Assembly (NCBI GenBank): GCA_029548365.1
Contig: JAKPNN010000002.1
Location: forward strand, 124,001-188,000
Direction of reading: 5' to 3'
From: Chloroflexota bacterium
GTDB taxonomy: Bacteria; Chloroflexota; Anaerolineae; Anaerolineales; Anaerolineaceae
DNA: 64,000 bases
Below are positions 1 through 8,516 of the stretch, piece by piece. A model generated the notes under the pieces. The model was not told where the DNA came from. It saw only the letters and a list, made by a program, of their open reading frames with translations, and ran no database searches. A program made the translations under genes and the position numbers. How positions within the stretch are numbered: the stretch's first letter is position 1; each line of letters opens with the position of its first letter.

Positions 1-2
1 AC

Positions 3-260
3 GCTTCACGCGGGGGCGTTGTTGAAGGCAGCGCCCTGTTGGATGCCCTTAACAGCGGAAAGGTGGCTGGTGCGGGGCTGGATGTCTTTGAAGCAGAACC
101 GCCTGCAGCAGGCGATCTTTTATCCACACATCCCAAGGTTGTGGCAACGCCCCATATCGCCGCACAAACGGAGGAAGCCCAATTGCGAGCAGGCTTTGAC
201 ATCGTTGAGGAAGTGGTGGCTGCGCTGGAAGGAAAGCCATTGCGCTGGAAGATCGTTTAG
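3..260 (+). CDS. D-2-hydroxyacid dehydrogenase, C-terminal part (truncated by window edge)
   Basis: The reading frame is open from the first full codon at base 3, so the gene starts outside the window; only about 85 C-terminal residues are visible. They show the end of the NAD-binding domain of the D-isomer 2-hydroxyacid dehydrogenase family: a GVVEGSALLDAL stretch, the catalytic-Glu region GLDVFEAEPP and the catalytic-His region TPHIAAQT. The protein ends soon after the last Rossmann helices, so there is no C-terminal ACT domain; this fits a short phosphoglycerate, glycerate or hydroxypyruvate dehydrogenase rather than a long SerA. The exact substrate cannot be told from this piece. The next gene begins about 50 bases downstream on the same strand. 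Confidence 0.85.
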   Translation, partial: ASRGGVVEGSALLDALNSGKVAGAGLDVFEAEPPAAGDLLSTHPKVVATPHIAAQTEEAQLRAGFDIVEEVVAALEGKPLRWKIV

Positions 261-311
261 CCACCCGATTGGCTGCCCTCTTGTGATTGATTTTCAAGAG
301 AAAGGATTTTT

Positions 312-1832
312 ATGTCTGAAAAGCCAGAATACTCACCCAAAATGCAAACATTGCTGGAACGTGTGGCAGAATTTACAGACCTGCAGCACATTATGGCTGT
401 GTTGGGGTGGGATCAACAAATTTATATGCCGCCCGGGGGCGCTGAAGAGCGCGGCTTGCAGGCTGCCGCTTTAGGTCGCATTTTGCACGAGAAATTTGCC
501 ACCGAGGAGTTCGGTCAGTTGATCGCGGACCTGGAGACAGAAGTGGGGGATTTGAACGCAGAAACCGACGCGGCGCGCTCGGTTAAATCAATCAAGAGGG
601 TCTACGAGAAGCAAGTAAAAGTGCCGCTGCCGATGTTGATGGAAACCATCAGAGCGCAAACCATGGGGCACGAAGCCTGGGTCAAAGCAAGAGCACAATC
701 TGATTTTTCCATCTTCCAGCCGCACCTGGAAACCCTTGTTGACCTGCGTAAGCAATACGCTGACCTGTTTAAGCCCTATGATCACATTTACGACCCGCTG
801 TTGGATGATTTCGAGCCCGGCATGAAAACAACTGAAGTTAAAGAAATCTTCGACGCGTTGCGCCCTCAGCAGGTAGAACTTTTGCAGGAAATTGCCGAGA
901 AAGAACCGCCTGACAATTCCTTCATCAAGCAGCATTACAATGAGGAACATCAGGCGCTGTTTGGTCGACATGTGATCACCTGTTTTGGTTATGATTGGCA
1001 GCGCGGTCGCCTGGATGTGGCGCCGCATCCTTTTACCACCGAATTTGGCTACGGAGATGTGCGCATCACCACCCGCTACCTCAAACAGGATGGTGGCTCA
1101 GCTTTATTTGGCACAATGCACGAATCCGGACATGCCATGTACGGTCAGGGCGTGCCTGAAAAGTATAAACGCCATCCCCTTGGCGGGGCAAGCTCACTGG
1201 CGATTCATGAATCGCAATCGCGATTGTGGGAAAACATCGTCGGGCGCAGTAAGGCGTTCTGGTCGCACTTCTATCCTTCCTTCCAGATGCTCTTTTCTCA
1301 CCACCTGGGCGGGGTCAGCTTAGAGGACTTTTACCGCGGGATTAACAGGGTCGAACCTTCATTTATCCGGGTTGAAGCCGATGAAGCCACCTACAACATG
1401 CACATCATGCTGCGCCTGGAAATAGAAATTGGTTTGATGGAAGGAACAATGAATGTCGCTGATCTGCCGGAGATCTGGAACAGCAGGATGCAGGAATACC
1501 TCGGCATCACTCCGCCTGACGATGCGGTTGGTGTGCTGCAGGATATCCACTGGAGCGGCGGGATGATCGGGTATTTCCCCACCTATGCACTCGGTAACCT
1601 GGCTTCAGCGCAGTTGTGGGAAAAACTATTGGAAGAAAACCCCCATGTTCCGGATGAAATTGCCCGGGGAGAATTTGACACCATCCTGGGGTGGATGCGC
1701 GAGCATGTCCATCAATATGGCAGTAAATTTGAACCCCAGGAGATTATGCTCAAAGCAACAGGCAGCAAGATCACCCCTGAACCCTACATGGCTTACCTGA
1801 GGAAAAAGTACACGGAAATTTACGATCTTTAA
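312..1832 (+). CDS. M32 family metallocarboxypeptidase (Taq-type carboxypeptidase)
   Basis: A 506-residue protein with the full length and hallmarks of peptidase family M32, cytosolic zinc carboxypeptidases that remove C-terminal residues from peptides. The zinc motif HEXXH is at residues 270-274 (HESGH), followed by the family motif HESQSRLWEN about 27 residues later, whose Glu is the usual third metal ligand. The N-terminus carries the family's LGWDQQIYMPPGG block. There is no signal peptide. The ATG at 312 is preceded by AGAAAGGA about 8 bases upstream. It follows the hydroxyacid dehydrogenase closely and could be cotranscribed with it. Likely role: peptide turnover. The family call is firm; substrate preference is unknown. 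Confidence 0.95.
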   Translation: MSEKPEYSPKMQTLLERVAEFTDLQHIMAVLGWDQQIYMPPGGAEERGLQAAALGRILHEKFATEEFGQLIADLETEVGDLNAETDAARSVKSIKRVYEKQVKVPLPMLMETIRAQTMGHEAWVKARAQSDFSIFQPHLETLVDLRKQYADLFKPYDHIYDPLLDDFEPGMKTTEVKEIFDALRPQQVELLQEIAEKEPPDNSFIKQHYNEEHQALFGRHVITCFGYDWQRGRLDVAPHPFTTEFGYGDVRITTRYLKQDGGSALFGTMHESGHAMYGQGVPEKYKRHPLGGASSLAIHESQSRLWENIVGRSKAFWSHFYPSFQMLFSHHLGGVSLEDFYRGINRVEPSFIRVEADEATYNMHIMLRLEIEIGLMEGTMNVADLPEIWNSRMQEYLGITPPDDAVGVLQDIHWSGGMIGYFPTYALGNLASAQLWEKLLEENPHVPDEIARGEFDTILGWMREHVHQYGSKFEPQEIMLKATGSKITPEPYMAYLRKKYTEIYDL

Positions 1833-1856
1833 AGCGGGTTTAATATTTTTGATAAC

Positions 1857-1890
1857 AGGGGCTGTTCCAGCAATTCATGAAACAGCCCCT
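1857..1890. terminator. Inverted repeat after carboxypeptidase gene, possible terminator
   Basis: Ten-base perfect inverted repeat AGGGGCTGTT (1857-1866) / AACAGCCCCT (1881-1890) with a 14-base loop, 25 bases after the carboxypeptidase stop. There is no U-run on either side, so it may be a factor-dependent end or just an mRNA 3' hairpin. Confidence 0.45.
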
Positions 1891-1891
1891 A

Positions 1892-1919
1892 TTGGTGAAA
1901 AGGTGGAATATTGTATAAT
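1892..1919 (+). promoter_or_regulatory. Promoter with -10 box six bases from start codon (leaderless)
   Basis: A consensus TATAAT lies at 1914-1919, with a weak -35 TTGGTG at 1892-1897 (16-base spacer). The ATG at 1926 is exactly where transcription would be expected to begin, and no Shine-Dalgarno sequence fits in between. Confidence 0.55.
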
Positions 1920-1925
1920 TCCTCC

Positions 1926-2654
1926 ATGCAATCTTACCTGCGCTTATTCCTTTCGTTGGGTTTGATCTTGGCGTTTGTGCACTCTGCCAATGCGCAACCG
2001 ACACAACCGATGACCCTACTTAGCCCGGGTGAAGGCTCATTGGTGACGGCGCCGATCGAGGTGACCGCAATGATCCACGCAGGAGAAGACGGCTTGGTCA
2101 GGTTGACCCTGGTAGATCGGAAACAAAACTTGCTCGCAAGGCAGTTGCTCAGGGTAGATGCTCTCAGCGACACAATCTTCGAATTTTCAACCAGCCTGGC
2201 TTTCGAAATTCCGACGGACACGAGTTCTGCTATCCTTACGGTTACGACCCAGGATCGCTTCCATCGTCCCCTGGCGATGCGTTCTGCACTATTGAACCTG
2301 GCAAACGGGGGTGAAGAGCAAATCCTGCTGCATCTTAATGAAGACCCCTGGTTGACAGTTACTCAACCCAAACCTGGCGCTGTCATCAGCGACTCCCCGC
2401 TGCTGATTACAGGAACTGTCAAGCCGATTAATGAAACCCCGATTTATTTTGAGTTAATGACCGAGCGCGGGCGCGCCATTTTTAGCAGACAATTGGCTGT
2501 GGAAACGCCCGGCATGGATTTCGAATTTTCGATCTCACTGGCTTATTCGCCTGTTGTTAAACAGGAGAACATGCGCCTGGTGATTTGGCAGTCTGCTGGC
2601 TGGCCAGGTGTGGTAGGGGTTTTAGATAGCCTGCCGGTGATCATCACGCCCTGA
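1926..2654 (+). CDS. Exported protein with two Ig-like/Gmad2-like domains
   Basis: About 242 residues from the ATG at 1926; a TTG 15 bases upstream would overlap the -10 box and is not a credible start. It has a cleavable signal peptide (hydrophobic LRLFLSLGLILAF, then a VHSANA-Q cleavage-like site). The mature part holds two beta-rich repeats, roughly residues 28-125 and 140-240. Each begins with a phrase of the type LLSPGEGSLVTAPIEVTA / VTQPKPGAVISDSPLLITG, the signature of Gmad2-like or immunoglobulin-like surface modules. No catalytic motif is visible. It is probably secreted and involved in wall or surface binding. Function is unassigned. Confidence 0.7.
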   Translation: MQSYLRLFLSLGLILAFVHSANAQPTQPMTLLSPGEGSLVTAPIEVTAMIHAGEDGLVRLTLVDRKQNLLARQLLRVDALSDTIFEFSTSLAFEIPTDTSSAILTVTTQDRFHRPLAMRSALLNLANGGEEQILLHLNEDPWLTVTQPKPGAVISDSPLLITGTVKPINETPIYFELMTERGRAIFSRQLAVETPGMDFEFSISLAYSPVVKQENMRLVIWQSAGWPGVVGVLDSLPVIITP

Positions 2655-2722
2655 TTGCGCTGATCCTGGGCCGGGCACAACCCCATCAACGTTGGAAAAT
2701 ATTCCTACAATCTGGATATCGG

Positions 2723-2753
2723 TTCAATTTTTATAAATCAACCCGAGTATAAT
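2723..2753 (+). promoter_or_regulatory. Possible promoter of the GlpA-like operon
   Basis: TATAAT at 2748-2753 upstream of the oxidoreductase operon. The -35 region is poor (TTCAAT at 2723-2728, spacer 19), so the -10 box is the main evidence. Confidence 0.4.
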
Positions 2754-2801
2754 TGGTGAAGTCTAATTTGGTGGGCTCACTGTTGTTGTTTGGAGGTTGT
2801 T

Positions 2802-4319
2802 TTGCCCAAAACCTACGATGTGATTATCATTGGCGCCGGAATCGTTGGCAGTTTGGTCGCCCGTTTCTTATCCAGAAACAAACTGGATATTTTGTTAATT
2901 GAAAAAGAGGTTGATGTTGGCATGGGGACCAGCTCGGCAAATTCTGCTGTTCTGCACGCAGGATACGACCCTCCGACAGGTTCGAATAAAGCACTGACCA
3001 ATGTGATGGCGGTGGAGATGTGGCCCGGTTTATCACAGGAACTGGGAATCAAATACGAACGCTGCGGAGATTTTGTAGTTGCCGTCAACGAAGAAGAGGC
3101 GCAGGTTCTGGAAGAGCTGCTGGAGCGTGGTCGGCGTAATGGTGTACCGGGTATTGAGATCATCAGCGCCGAGGAGGTGCGCCAACGAGAGCCGTTGATC
3201 CGCCCGGATGTGGTGGCAGCCCTGTGGGCGCCTACCGGCGCGATCAGCGATCCCTTTGCTGCCACCGTGGCCGCGGCGGAAAACGCGGTGATGAATGGCG
3301 TGGAACTGATGCGGGAGACTGCCTTTGAAGATTTCATAATGGAAGGTACACGCATCATCGGCGTGTGCACCAATCGGGGTGAATTTTTCTCGCGCTGGAC
3401 GGTCAACGCAGCCGGGCTATATGCGGATGAGGTTATGCACCAGGCTGGCGTCCGCCCGGAATTTATCATCAAGCCCCGGCGCGGTGAATATGTAATTCTG
3501 GATCAGGCGGACTTCAAGTTGACACGGCTCACAGTGTTCTTTCCAACCCCCACAGATAAAGGAAAAGGCATCGTCGTGGGAGGCACGCTGCACGGAAATG
3601 TAATCGTTGGCCCCAACGCCAATTTTGTGGACTCAAAAGAAAACAAGGCTATGACCACAGAGGGCATCCAGGAAATTTGGGAGGGCGGCAATAAACTGCT
3701 GCCGGCGATTAAACGAAAACACATCATTGCCCAGTTTGCCGGGTTGCGCGCCACCGGTAATGCGCCCTCACCCAACCCGGATATAAATTACAACCAGGAC
3801 TTTATCATTGAAATCCCGGATAAGGTTTCAGGATTGGTTAACCTGGGCGGGATTGAATCACCCGGGTTCACTGCTGCACCGGCGATCGCTCTCAAGGTGA
3901 TCGAGCTGCTGCAGGGCGCCGGCGAAGTCCTGGTTGAAAAAGCGGATTGGAACCCGGTACGGGTTCCTCGCCCGGTTTTTCGCAACCTGAGTCGAGACGA
4001 ACAGGCAGCTTTGCTGGCCAGGGACCCGGCTTATGGACGGATTGTGTGCCGCTGTGAAACGGTCACTGAAGGAGAAATACGGGCTGAAATCCATGCCCCT
4101 ATCCCGGCGGATACTTACGACGCCATCAAGCGGCGCACCTGGACGGGTACCGGTCGTTGCCAGGGCGGGTTTGATATGCCGCGCGTGGTGGCGATCCTCG
4201 CCGAAGAGTTGGGGCTCACGCCGGAGGAGATCACAAAAAAGGGGGGAACTTCGAATTTCCTCTCCCGCCGGACCAAGGATGTTGATCAGGAACATCTGAG
4301 CGTGGAGGCGTTGATATGA
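2802..4319 (+). CDS. FAD-dependent oxidoreductase, GlpA/DAO type with C-terminal BFD-like domain
   Basis: Starts at TTG 2802: GGAGG at 2792-2796 is 5 bases upstream, while the TTG at 2790 overlaps that site. About 505 residues. The N-terminal FAD Rossmann motif IIIGAGIVGS lies near residues 7-16, with the DAO/glycerol-3-phosphate dehydrogenase substrate fold up to about residue 380. The C-terminal BFD-like [2Fe-2S] domain has Cys416-X-Cys418 and Cys453, but the position where a fourth Cys is normally found is Asp458 (GRCQGGFDMPR). It overlaps the next flavoprotein gene by 4 bases and is followed by a DUF1667 gene, the GlpA/GlpB/DUF1667 arrangement of anaerobic glycerol-3-phosphate dehydrogenase-like complexes. 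The substrate may be glycerol 3-phosphate or another 2-hydroxyacid or amine; this is not provable here. Confidence 0.85.
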   Translation: MPKTYDVIIIGAGIVGSLVARFLSRNKLDILLIEKEVDVGMGTSSANSAVLHAGYDPPTGSNKALTNVMAVEMWPGLSQELGIKYERCGDFVVAVNEEEAQVLEELLERGRRNGVPGIEIISAEEVRQREPLIRPDVVAALWAPTGAISDPFAATVAAAENAVMNGVELMRETAFEDFIMEGTRIIGVCTNRGEFFSRWTVNAAGLYADEVMHQAGVRPEFIIKPRRGEYVILDQADFKLTRLTVFFPTPTDKGKGIVVGGTLHGNVIVGPNANFVDSKENKAMTTEGIQEIWEGGNKLLPAIKRKHIIAQFAGLRATGNAPSPNPDINYNQDFIIEIPDKVSGLVNLGGIESPGFTAAPAIALKVIELLQGAGEVLVEKADWNPVRVPRPVFRNLSRDEQAALLARDPAYGRIVCRCETVTEGEIRAEIHAPIPADTYDAIKRRTWTGTGRCQGGFDMPRVVAILAEELGLTPEEITKKGGTSNFLSRRTKDVDQEHLSVEALI

Positions 4320-5590
4320 AACGGGACTATGATGTTGTCATCATCGGCAGCGGACCGGGCGGGCTGGCTGCTGCTATTGCCGCCAAGGAAAATGGCGCCG
4401 AGGATGTGCTGATCATCGAGCGCGATGTTGAACTGGGCGGCATTTTACTGCAATGTATTCACAACGGCTTTGGACTGGAATTATTTAACGAGGATCTGCC
4501 CGGGCCCGCCTATGCCCAACACTTCATCCATAAGGTCAGGGGACATGGCGTGGAAACCCTGATGGACACGATGGTGCTGGATATCACCCCCGAACGGACG
4601 ATCTACGCCATCAACAGGGGTTTGGGTTACATTGAAATCAAAACGGGCGCGATCGTCCTGGCGATGGGCTGCCGTGAGCGCACCCGGGCCCAAATTTTGC
4701 TGCCCGGCTCCCGTCCGGCAGGTGTGTACACTGCCGGCACGGCTCAGCGCTTTGTGAATGTTGAAGGCTATATGCCTGGCGAAAAATTTGTCATTCTGGG
4801 TTCGGGCGATATCGGCATGATCATGGCGCGGCGGCTGACCATCGAAGGCGCGCAGGTTGAACGGGTGCTGGAAATCATGCCTTACCTGAGCGGCTTGACG
4901 CGCAACTATGTGCAATGCCTATTGGATTATGGAATTGTCTTAGAGAAACAACGCACGGTCAATCGCATTATTGGAAACCACCGGGTGGAAGCGGTGGAAG
5001 CCGTCAGCGTGGATGCTGCCTGGCAACCCATCCCCGGCACGCAGGAGATCATCCCCTGCGATACATTGTTGCTCTCCGTGGGCTTGATCCCGGAAAATGA
5101 GCTTTCCAAACAGGCCGGCGTCCTGCTGGACCCGGTGACCAACGGGCCCTTTGTAGATGACCACTTTATGACCAATGTCCCCGGGATTTTTGCCGCCGGG
5201 AATGTGGTGCATGTGTATGACCTGGTGGACTGGGTCACCGAGGCGGGTTATGTGGCGGGGAAAGGCGCGGCAGCCTTTGCCCGGTCTGAGCGAGTTGAAC
5301 CGGGCGGACACATTCCGCTTAAAGCGGGCGAGAATATCCGCTATGTGGTGCCCCACAAGCTGGAAAAAGCGCACCTGGCTGTGGAGCTGGTTCGACTGCA
5401 GATGCGCGCCATTGTACCGATTGAAGAGCGCGTTTTGGTCACTGTGGAAGACCAGAATGGCGAGGTGGTGGCGAAAAAAGCACAACCCTATGCCCGCCCC
5501 GGGGAGATTTTAACCCTGGCGCTCAAACCGCAAGCCTATGAGGCGGTTCAAAAGGCAACCTCTTTGACCGTTAACGTCAGAAAGCGGTAA
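4316..5590 (+). CDS. FAD/NAD(P)-dependent oxidoreductase (GlpB/HcnB-like subunit)
   Basis: A 424-residue flavoprotein. The FAD site VVIIGSGPGGLAAA is at residues 7-20, and an internal NAD-binding Rossmann motif, FVILGSGDIGMIMARR, follows mid-protein; the late GIFAAGNVV region is the second FAD contact of the pyridine nucleotide-disulfide oxidoreductase family. There is no redox-active CXXC. The ATG overlaps the upstream stop (ATGA at 4316-4319), showing translational coupling with the GlpA-like subunit. By analogy with GlpB and with amine/opine dehydrogenase B subunits, it should pass electrons from the partner flavin to NAD or a ferredoxin/quinone carrier. The family is certain; the physiological acceptor is not. 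Confidence 0.88.
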   Translation: MKRDYDVVIIGSGPGGLAAAIAAKENGAEDVLIIERDVELGGILLQCIHNGFGLELFNEDLPGPAYAQHFIHKVRGHGVETLMDTMVLDITPERTIYAINRGLGYIEIKTGAIVLAMGCRERTRAQILLPGSRPAGVYTAGTAQRFVNVEGYMPGEKFVILGSGDIGMIMARRLTIEGAQVERVLEIMPYLSGLTRNYVQCLLDYGIVLEKQRTVNRIIGNHRVEAVEAVSVDAAWQPIPGTQEIIPCDTLLLSVGLIPENELSKQAGVLLDPVTNGPFVDDHFMTNVPGIFAAGNVVHVYDLVDWVTEAGYVAGKGAAAFARSERVEPGGHIPLKAGENIRYVVPHKLEKAHLAVELVRLQMRAIVPIEERVLVTVEDQNGEVVAKKAQPYARPGEILTLALKPQAYEAVQKATSLTVNVRKR

Positions 5591-5623
5591 AGTGAATGAT
5601 TGTTGGCAGAAAAGGAATGAATT

Positions 5624-6013
5624 GTGGTTGAGATCAGTGAAATTATCTGTGTAACCTGCCCCCAGGGCTGCTTGCTCAAGGTTAAGCACGAAGGCTCCCA
5701 GGTTTTAGAGGTATTAGAAAGCGGCTGCAAGCGGGGTAAAGAATATGCGATCAGTGAACTGCAGGATCCTCGCCGGATGGTGGCTTCCACAGTTAAAGTG
5801 AAGGGGGGATTGCATCCTCTGGTGCCTGTTTACACAAGCAAAAGTTTTCCCAAGCTTCTCATTCCTAACCTGGCAAAAAAATTACGCGAAATCGAAGTGC
5901 AAGCACCCGTCAAGATCAACCAGGTCGTTCTGCAAAACGCGCTGGGAACAGGCATCGATATCATTACCAGCCGTGACATGCCTGCAGAAAGGAAAGTGAA
6001 TCGTAAATGGTGA
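5624..6013 (+). CDS. DUF1667 family small Cys-rich protein
   Basis: Third gene of the redox operon, 33 bases after the GlpB-like gene, starting at GTG 5624 with AAAGGA about 8 bases upstream. At 129 residues it is the normal size for DUF1667. The N-terminal ICVTCPQGCLLKV gives C-X2-C-X3-C, followed by SGCKRGKEYA with a further Cys: four Cys likely to hold an iron-sulfur cluster. The C-terminal half contains the family phrase HPLVPVYTSKSFPK. DUF1667 proteins are typically found beside GlpA/GlpB-like flavoproteins and are assumed to act as an electron-transfer or assembly subunit. No direct role is known. Confidence 0.85.
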   Translation: MVEISEIICVTCPQGCLLKVKHEGSQVLEVLESGCKRGKEYAISELQDPRRMVASTVKVKGGLHPLVPVYTSKSFPKLLIPNLAKKLREIEVQAPVKINQVVLQNALGTGIDIITSRDMPAERKVNRKW

Positions 6014-6100
6014 CCGTGTGCCTTCCCGGATAATGTTGATAGGAATTCTCAGGTTGCTGACACATTACTGATTTTTCCTTCTATTCCAGAGGATTGGACA

Positions 6101-6135
6101 AAAAATCCCTGCAAGATTTCGATCTGCAGGGATTT
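6101..6135 (-). terminator. Rho-independent terminator of the L,D-transpeptidase gene
   Basis: Perfect 11-base stem AAATCCCTGCA (6103-6113) / TGCAGGGATTT (6125-6135) with an 11-base loop. Read on the minus strand it is followed by TTTTTTGTCC, so it terminates the minus-strand gene ending at 6175. It may also catch the plus-strand operon. Confidence 0.8.
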
Positions 6136-6174
6136 GTTGATGATATCGATCAAAGCTTGTTTTCGATGCCAGAG

Positions 6175-7329
6175 CTAAGGCGCCCCAGGGCCGTAATAAG
6201 TGGGGTCGGTCGGCGTGCGTCCGCTGGTATCGTGCACCCAGACGTAATCACCTTCATTTGCCCATAGGAACATCCAGTGAGCATCCCCGGGGGAGAGGTT
6301 GATGCAGCCATGCGAACCCAAATAGCCAAAATTTGTGCGCCAATATGCGGTGTGAATGGCGCGAGCTTCGTCATAATACATCTGCCAGGGGACATCTTGA
6401 AACAAGTAATAATCGGAGCGGTCCGCTTCAAAGGAGCCAAGCATGTCAGCCAGCTCCATTTTTTCGTAGATGGTGAAGACGCCCGGCTTTGTATAGAAGG
6501 GCTCCCAGCCCGAAGTCATCAGGGTGGCAAACAGCAACTGTCCGTCTTCGTAAACCATTGCGGTCTGCTGAAACAGATCCAGTTCAATCCAGCGATTAGC
6601 AGTAACGCCTTCCGGCTGATCTGGCCTTAATATCACCACACCTGAAACATGGCTGTTGATCCATTCACCGGGCGCAATTTGATACCACAAATAACCTTCT
6701 GCTTCCACAGTGTCAAAGACCTGGAACAAGCTGTGCTTACTGTAAGCAACGCCGGTTTTTTGGGCATTAAACGAAGGCGCTACATAGCTTTCGCCTTCTG
6801 TAATCATCCAGCCAAAATTATTTTTTGGGTTTTCATAGAATTCTAATCCCTGAAATTTTGGGTAAGCTGCTGGTGCAGCGCGAGTCCATTCGCCGGAAGC
6901 CAACTTAACATAATGGGTTCCATCGGTATCGTCTCTGCGTTCGATATAGCTGACAAAACGCATCCGACCGGCTTCGATAAAGCGGGTCGGGTTCGCGCCG
7001 GTTCGGGCGTCTTCAAAACTGGCGTAAATTGGGGCAGGCTCGTCTTCGGAAAGATTGATCTGGGCGATAAACACAGGCATGACCCCCATTTCGGAAGGGG
7101 GCGTGGCAGCTGGTAATCCCCTGGGCGGGTAGGTAAATCCAGAAGCCCTCAGCTCAGCGATGACCTGGGCAGGCCCGAGCATCAGGCAGGTCCCGTCATC
7201 CAGCACGCCGGGCAGGCACAGGGGCAGCTCGAAATAAGCAGAGCCGGATGCATCGACTGCACTGTGCGCATTGCCCAGCATCAGGCTGAGGAGGATCATC
7301 AACAGGCTAACCAGTAGAATTTTTTTCAT
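6175..7329 (-). CDS. Secreted L,D-transpeptidase (YkuD domain)
   Basis: A 384-residue protein with a signal peptide (KKILLVSLLMILLSLMLGN, then AHSA). The C-terminal YkuD catalytic domain contains HTAYWRTNFG and the active-site motif SHGCINL, with His340 and catalytic Cys342. Such enzymes cross-link peptidoglycan stem peptides (3-3 bridges) or attach proteins to the wall. The central region (about residues 100-240) resembles SH3-like wall-binding repeats (GYLWYQIAPGEWINS). The start has GAGGAAAG directly upstream. It is a single-gene unit with its own terminator. The domain call is firm; whether it cross-links or modifies the wall is unknown. Confidence 0.92.
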   Translation of the reverse strand: MKKILLVSLLMILLSLMLGNAHSAVDASGSAYFELPLCLPGVLDDGTCLMLGPAQVIAELRASGFTYPPRGLPAATPPSEMGVMPVFIAQINLSEDEPAPIYASFEDARTGANPTRFIEAGRMRFVSYIERRDDTDGTHYVKLASGEWTRAAPAAYPKFQGLEFYENPKNNFGWMITEGESYVAPSFNAQKTGVAYSKHSLFQVFDTVEAEGYLWYQIAPGEWINSHVSGVVILRPDQPEGVTANRWIELDLFQQTAMVYEDGQLLFATLMTSGWEPFYTKPGVFTIYEKMELADMLGSFEADRSDYYLFQDVPWQMYYDEARAIHTAYWRTNFGYLGSHGCINLSPGDAHWMFLWANEGDYVWVHDTSGRTPTDPTYYGPGAP

Positions 7330-7516
7330 CTTTCCTCAATAAGTATTCAAGGGCTATTATTGTACTATTTTTTTTATCTATTGAGTCGTTTGAGGTTGAG
7401 GGGGTGGCGCGGGCAGTGTGGAGGAGCTTAAGGCTGCGCATTACCCAATAAAAACCCGGAAAGAATCAATTCTTGGGAGGCTTACTGTGCGGAAGATTTA
7501 CTGTCGAAACGTGGGC

Positions 7517-8308
7517 TCAAACCCGCATTTCACCTTCAAAGATGATCACGGCTGAGCCTCTGATCATAACCCGCTCCCCTTCCAGGCGCACGTGGAGCGT
7601 TCCCCCACGCGGGGAAGCCTGGTAAGCTGAAAACGTGTTCTTTTTAAGTTTTTCAGCCCAAAAGGGCGCTAACAGGCAGTGCGCTGAACCGGTAACGGGG
7701 TCTTCAGGGATGCCAAGCTGGGGAGCGAAAAAGCGCGAGATGAAGTCAAAAGCCGGATCCTGGCTGCGGGCGGTGATGATCACCTCAGGCATGGGCAGCT
7801 TTTCAATTGCAGCAATGTCTGGCGCGGCTTTGCGGATGATGGTTTCATCTTCGGCTTCAAACAGGTAATAACTTCCGGAAAAGACAGAATCACAGGGTCT
7901 AAACCCCAACGCCCGGTTGACATGGCTTTCGTATGAAAAACGCCGATATGACATGGCTGGAAAATCCAATTCAATTTCGCCATCCACCCAGCGAGCTAAC
8001 AGGTCACCGCTGAGGGTTTTAAAACAGATTGGCTCATCCCACAAGGCAGGCTCGCGATCAAACAGCACCTTGGCGGCTGCCAGCGTGGCATGTCCGCACA
8101 GGTCCACTTCCTGTTTTGGGGTGAACCAGCGCAGTCGCCAGCCTCCCTGTCCCGGGGAGACAAACGCTGTCTCGGACAGGTTCATCTCCCTGGCGACGCC
8201 TTTCATCCATCCAACTTGTGCCCTGCGTGTAAGCAGGCACACGCCGGCAGGGTTGCCTTTGAAGGGTTCAGCGGTAAAGGCATCGACTTGATAAAGAATG
8301 GGGCGCAT
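7517..8308 (-). CDS. PhzF family isomerase/epimerase-like protein
   Basis: 263 residues covering the whole two-lobed PhzF fold. Motifs: FKGNPAGVC near residues 16-24, catalytic Glu46 in NLSETAFV, DLCGHATLAAAKV, and the C-terminal EDPVTGSAHCLLAPFW. PhzF relatives catalyse proton-shift isomerisation in phenazine synthesis, but most genomic copies, including those without other phz genes like this one, have unknown substrates. AGGAGGAACG precedes the ATG. It stands alone between two divergent units. Role unknown; a metabolite isomerase is a reasonable inference. Confidence 0.88.
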   Translation of the reverse strand: MRPILYQVDAFTAEPFKGNPAGVCLLTRRAQVGWMKGVAREMNLSETAFVSPGQGGWRLRWFTPKQEVDLCGHATLAAAKVLFDREPALWDEPICFKTLSGDLLARWVDGEIELDFPAMSYRRFSYESHVNRALGFRPCDSVFSGSYYLFEAEDETIIRKAAPDIAAIEKLPMPEVIITARSQDPAFDFISRFFAPQLGIPEDPVTGSAHCLLAPFWAEKLKKNTFSAYQASPRGGTLHVRLEGERVMIRGSAVIIFEGEMRV

Positions 8309-8454
8309 CGTTCCTCCTTCATGGAGTGGTAACGGGGTTCAGGATGTTGGTCAGGCGATCTGTCAGCATCAGTGGCTTAAGGATTAATCTTCGAAAACTG
8401 CACTGACCGGTGAGTGTATTTATGATAAACTAAATGCTAACTGCCATTAATGGC

Positions 8455-8483
8455 CTGGTTATCCTTAAAAATCATACTATAAT
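8455..8483 (+). promoter_or_regulatory. Possible promoter of the glycyl radical enzyme operon
   Basis: Consensus TATAAT at 8478-8483, 33 bases before the start codon. The hexamer 17 bases upstream, CTGGTT, is a weak -35, so recognition may rest on the -10 or on an activator. Confidence 0.45.
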
Positions 8484-8516
8484 ATTCCTTCTTCACATCA
8501 ACCGGAGGCTGTCACC

